Shown here: positions 58,510 to 64,000 of the stretch, piece after piece
Layout: every line of letters starts with the position of its first letter
Position numbering within the stretch: position 1 is the stretch's first letter
Assembly (NCBI GenBank): GCA_963681505.1
Contig: OY811987.1
Location: 4,570,978-4,634,977 of the forward strand
Length of the DNA: 64,000 bases
Direction of reading: 5' to 3'
DNA from: Eunapius fragilis
Lineage: Eukaryota; Porifera; Demospongiae; Spongillida; Spongillidae
Program-made: the position numbers and the translations under genes
Notes under the pieces: generated by a model
Databases searched by the model: none
What the model saw: the letters and a program-made list of their open reading frames with translations, nothing else
What the model was told of the DNA's origin: nothing

Positions 58510-59688
58510 GTAAGTCCTATTTGTATGTCTTTTGCTCTCTTTTCAATATGTCACGCTCGAAATACGCGTCGAGTGTGGCAGGAGTCCGTTCACATGCGTG
58601 CCTGTTTCAGTCCACTACTAAGCGGTAGCACTATTTCGACTGTACATTTTGAACGCCCAGTGTCTGTTGTGTATTCTTGAGCATTGATGCTGGTCTCCTG
58701 CGTCTTTTTAAGTCGCAAATCCAGGGTATTTTTTATAGGATCTGTAGACTGATCATGCCAAAGGGTTTTAAGCTTCTAAGATTATACACGACCATTTTAG
58801 TGATCGGCGTCGCAAATTCCTCGTCTTTAATAACACTTTGTACTGCGGTGCGAACCGCCATATCCGAATTCGTTCCAACTATAGGCTGGCATAGCATCCA
58901 TCTTGAATCTTATGGAAGAGTGGAGGTGTTAAGTGCTAATTAGCCTCGTTTTCCAATCCCTCTCCCAACTTCCCGTCAGACAAACAAGAGAGCCAAACGA
59001 CAAGCAAATACCTCAAAGCGCGAGATGACTATTAGAATCACCATGAACGAGCTAGAAAGCAGAACCGGAAAAGAATTAAACGGACCTCCCAATGCGAAAA
59101 GTATCAAACAGATCCTGAAAAGAAACGTGTGTTTTTGAAAGCGAAAAGTACCATGCAAGCAAAGCCTGGCTTGTAAACGCGAAAAGTATCAAGCGGAGTC
59201 TGAAAACAAACGGCGAAAAGTACCAAATATACTCAAGTATGGAACCCACACTGAAATATACTCAATGCATAGATGGCTCAAACTTCTTCACCAGGTCACT
59301 CGTGCCCCTTAACTAGCAAATTTCTATGGACTCCTTAGACAGCCATATATGATTTTTGACTTGTTGCATGTTAACTAGATTGTACAATAGACTTGTTGAT
59401 CTTAACAGTCACTCAATTCATTGTCATTCATTGAAACACAAACATATCAAATTGCATTGCTGTGCATCAAGGTGAGGTTTTTCACAGAGAGTATCATAAA
59501 AGTCTAGAACTTCCTTTCCAACGATACTGTAGTTTTTCTCAATATCAACTTAATTAAAAACCTGCTTCGATTCTATTGATCTGATCATATTGTGTAAAAT
59601 GAAATTTAGTTTACTTATACGACAGTTGTGTAATTTTGCTTAGTATCCCATTATTAGCCTATTAATTTTGAATTGAACATTTACTCAG
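58510..59688. other. No further exon recognised
   Basis: Contains a loose repeat around gcgaaaagtaccaa-type words at 59000-59230. No coding domain. Confidence 0.45.

Positions 59689-64000
<4,312 letters not shown>

Overview
This is intron-containing animal DNA, not bacterial or viral. Coding exons are flanked by GT...AG introns, some very short (65 bp), and the sequence is crowded with CA/TG microsatellites, minisatellites, MITEs and decayed transposons. The gene families seen (a D,D,E integrase-core gene, an N-terminal RAG1-like RING protein, an Ulp1/PHD protein, a G2E3-like HECT ligase and a multi-EGF surface protein) together suggest a non-bilaterian marine animal. A sponge is my best guess, but that is inference.

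Layout. 1-5303 is nearly identical to 9560-14859. A 200-N scaffold gap (5304-5503) directly follows the first copy, so this looks like a retained assembly duplication. 5.9-7.2 kb holds a possible unrecognised minus-strand gene. 17.5-19.0 kb carries a two-exon integrase-core gene (minus). 21.1-23.7 kb carries exons of an adamalysin-type (ADAM/ADAMTS) zinc metalloprotease (plus). 24.8-26.8 kb is a complete-looking transposon with about 100-bp inverted ends, 12-bp direct flanks and an Ulp1-protease/PHD-finger gene. 28.2-29.15 kb is a broken RAG1-N-like gene. 31.1-33.1 kb is an inverted, diverged copy of the minisatellite-bearing repeat also seen at 1-1620 and 9478-11175. 33.6-40 kb is mostly simple repeats, small hairpin elements and a 28-bp minisatellite.

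41.06-49.36 kb is a decayed, truncated Polinton/Maverick-like element. It carries a zinc-ribbon protein, an unknown ORF, a sliding-clamp (PCNA-like) gene, a small ORF, a Cys/His repeat protein and a protein-primed family-B DNA polymerase. Two of its genes are split by copies of one 0.64-0.68-kb Helitron-like element inserted without target duplication. Four of its genes each contain one in-frame TAG, while the recognisable gene ends use TGA or TAA. The polymerase is cut off, before its last catalytic motif, by a third hairpin element. Next to the break lie the last exons of a HECT ubiquitin ligase (49.69-50.30 kb). 51-54.4 kb has scattered remnants of a reverse-transcriptase element, a CAG microsatellite and a TCGA-rich satellite. 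55.55-57.33 kb is a 1.78-kb hairpin with about 705-bp arms. 59.69 kb to the end is a multi-exon extracellular protein gene ending in at least three EGF domains and running off the window.

Most mobile genes here are broken by single-base shifts. The duplicated 5.3-kb copies also differ only by single-base indels, so part of this breakage may be uncorrected sequencing error. No tRNA, rRNA or CRISPR features were seen. Start sites, 5' exons and gene ends of the host genes are mostly uncertain.
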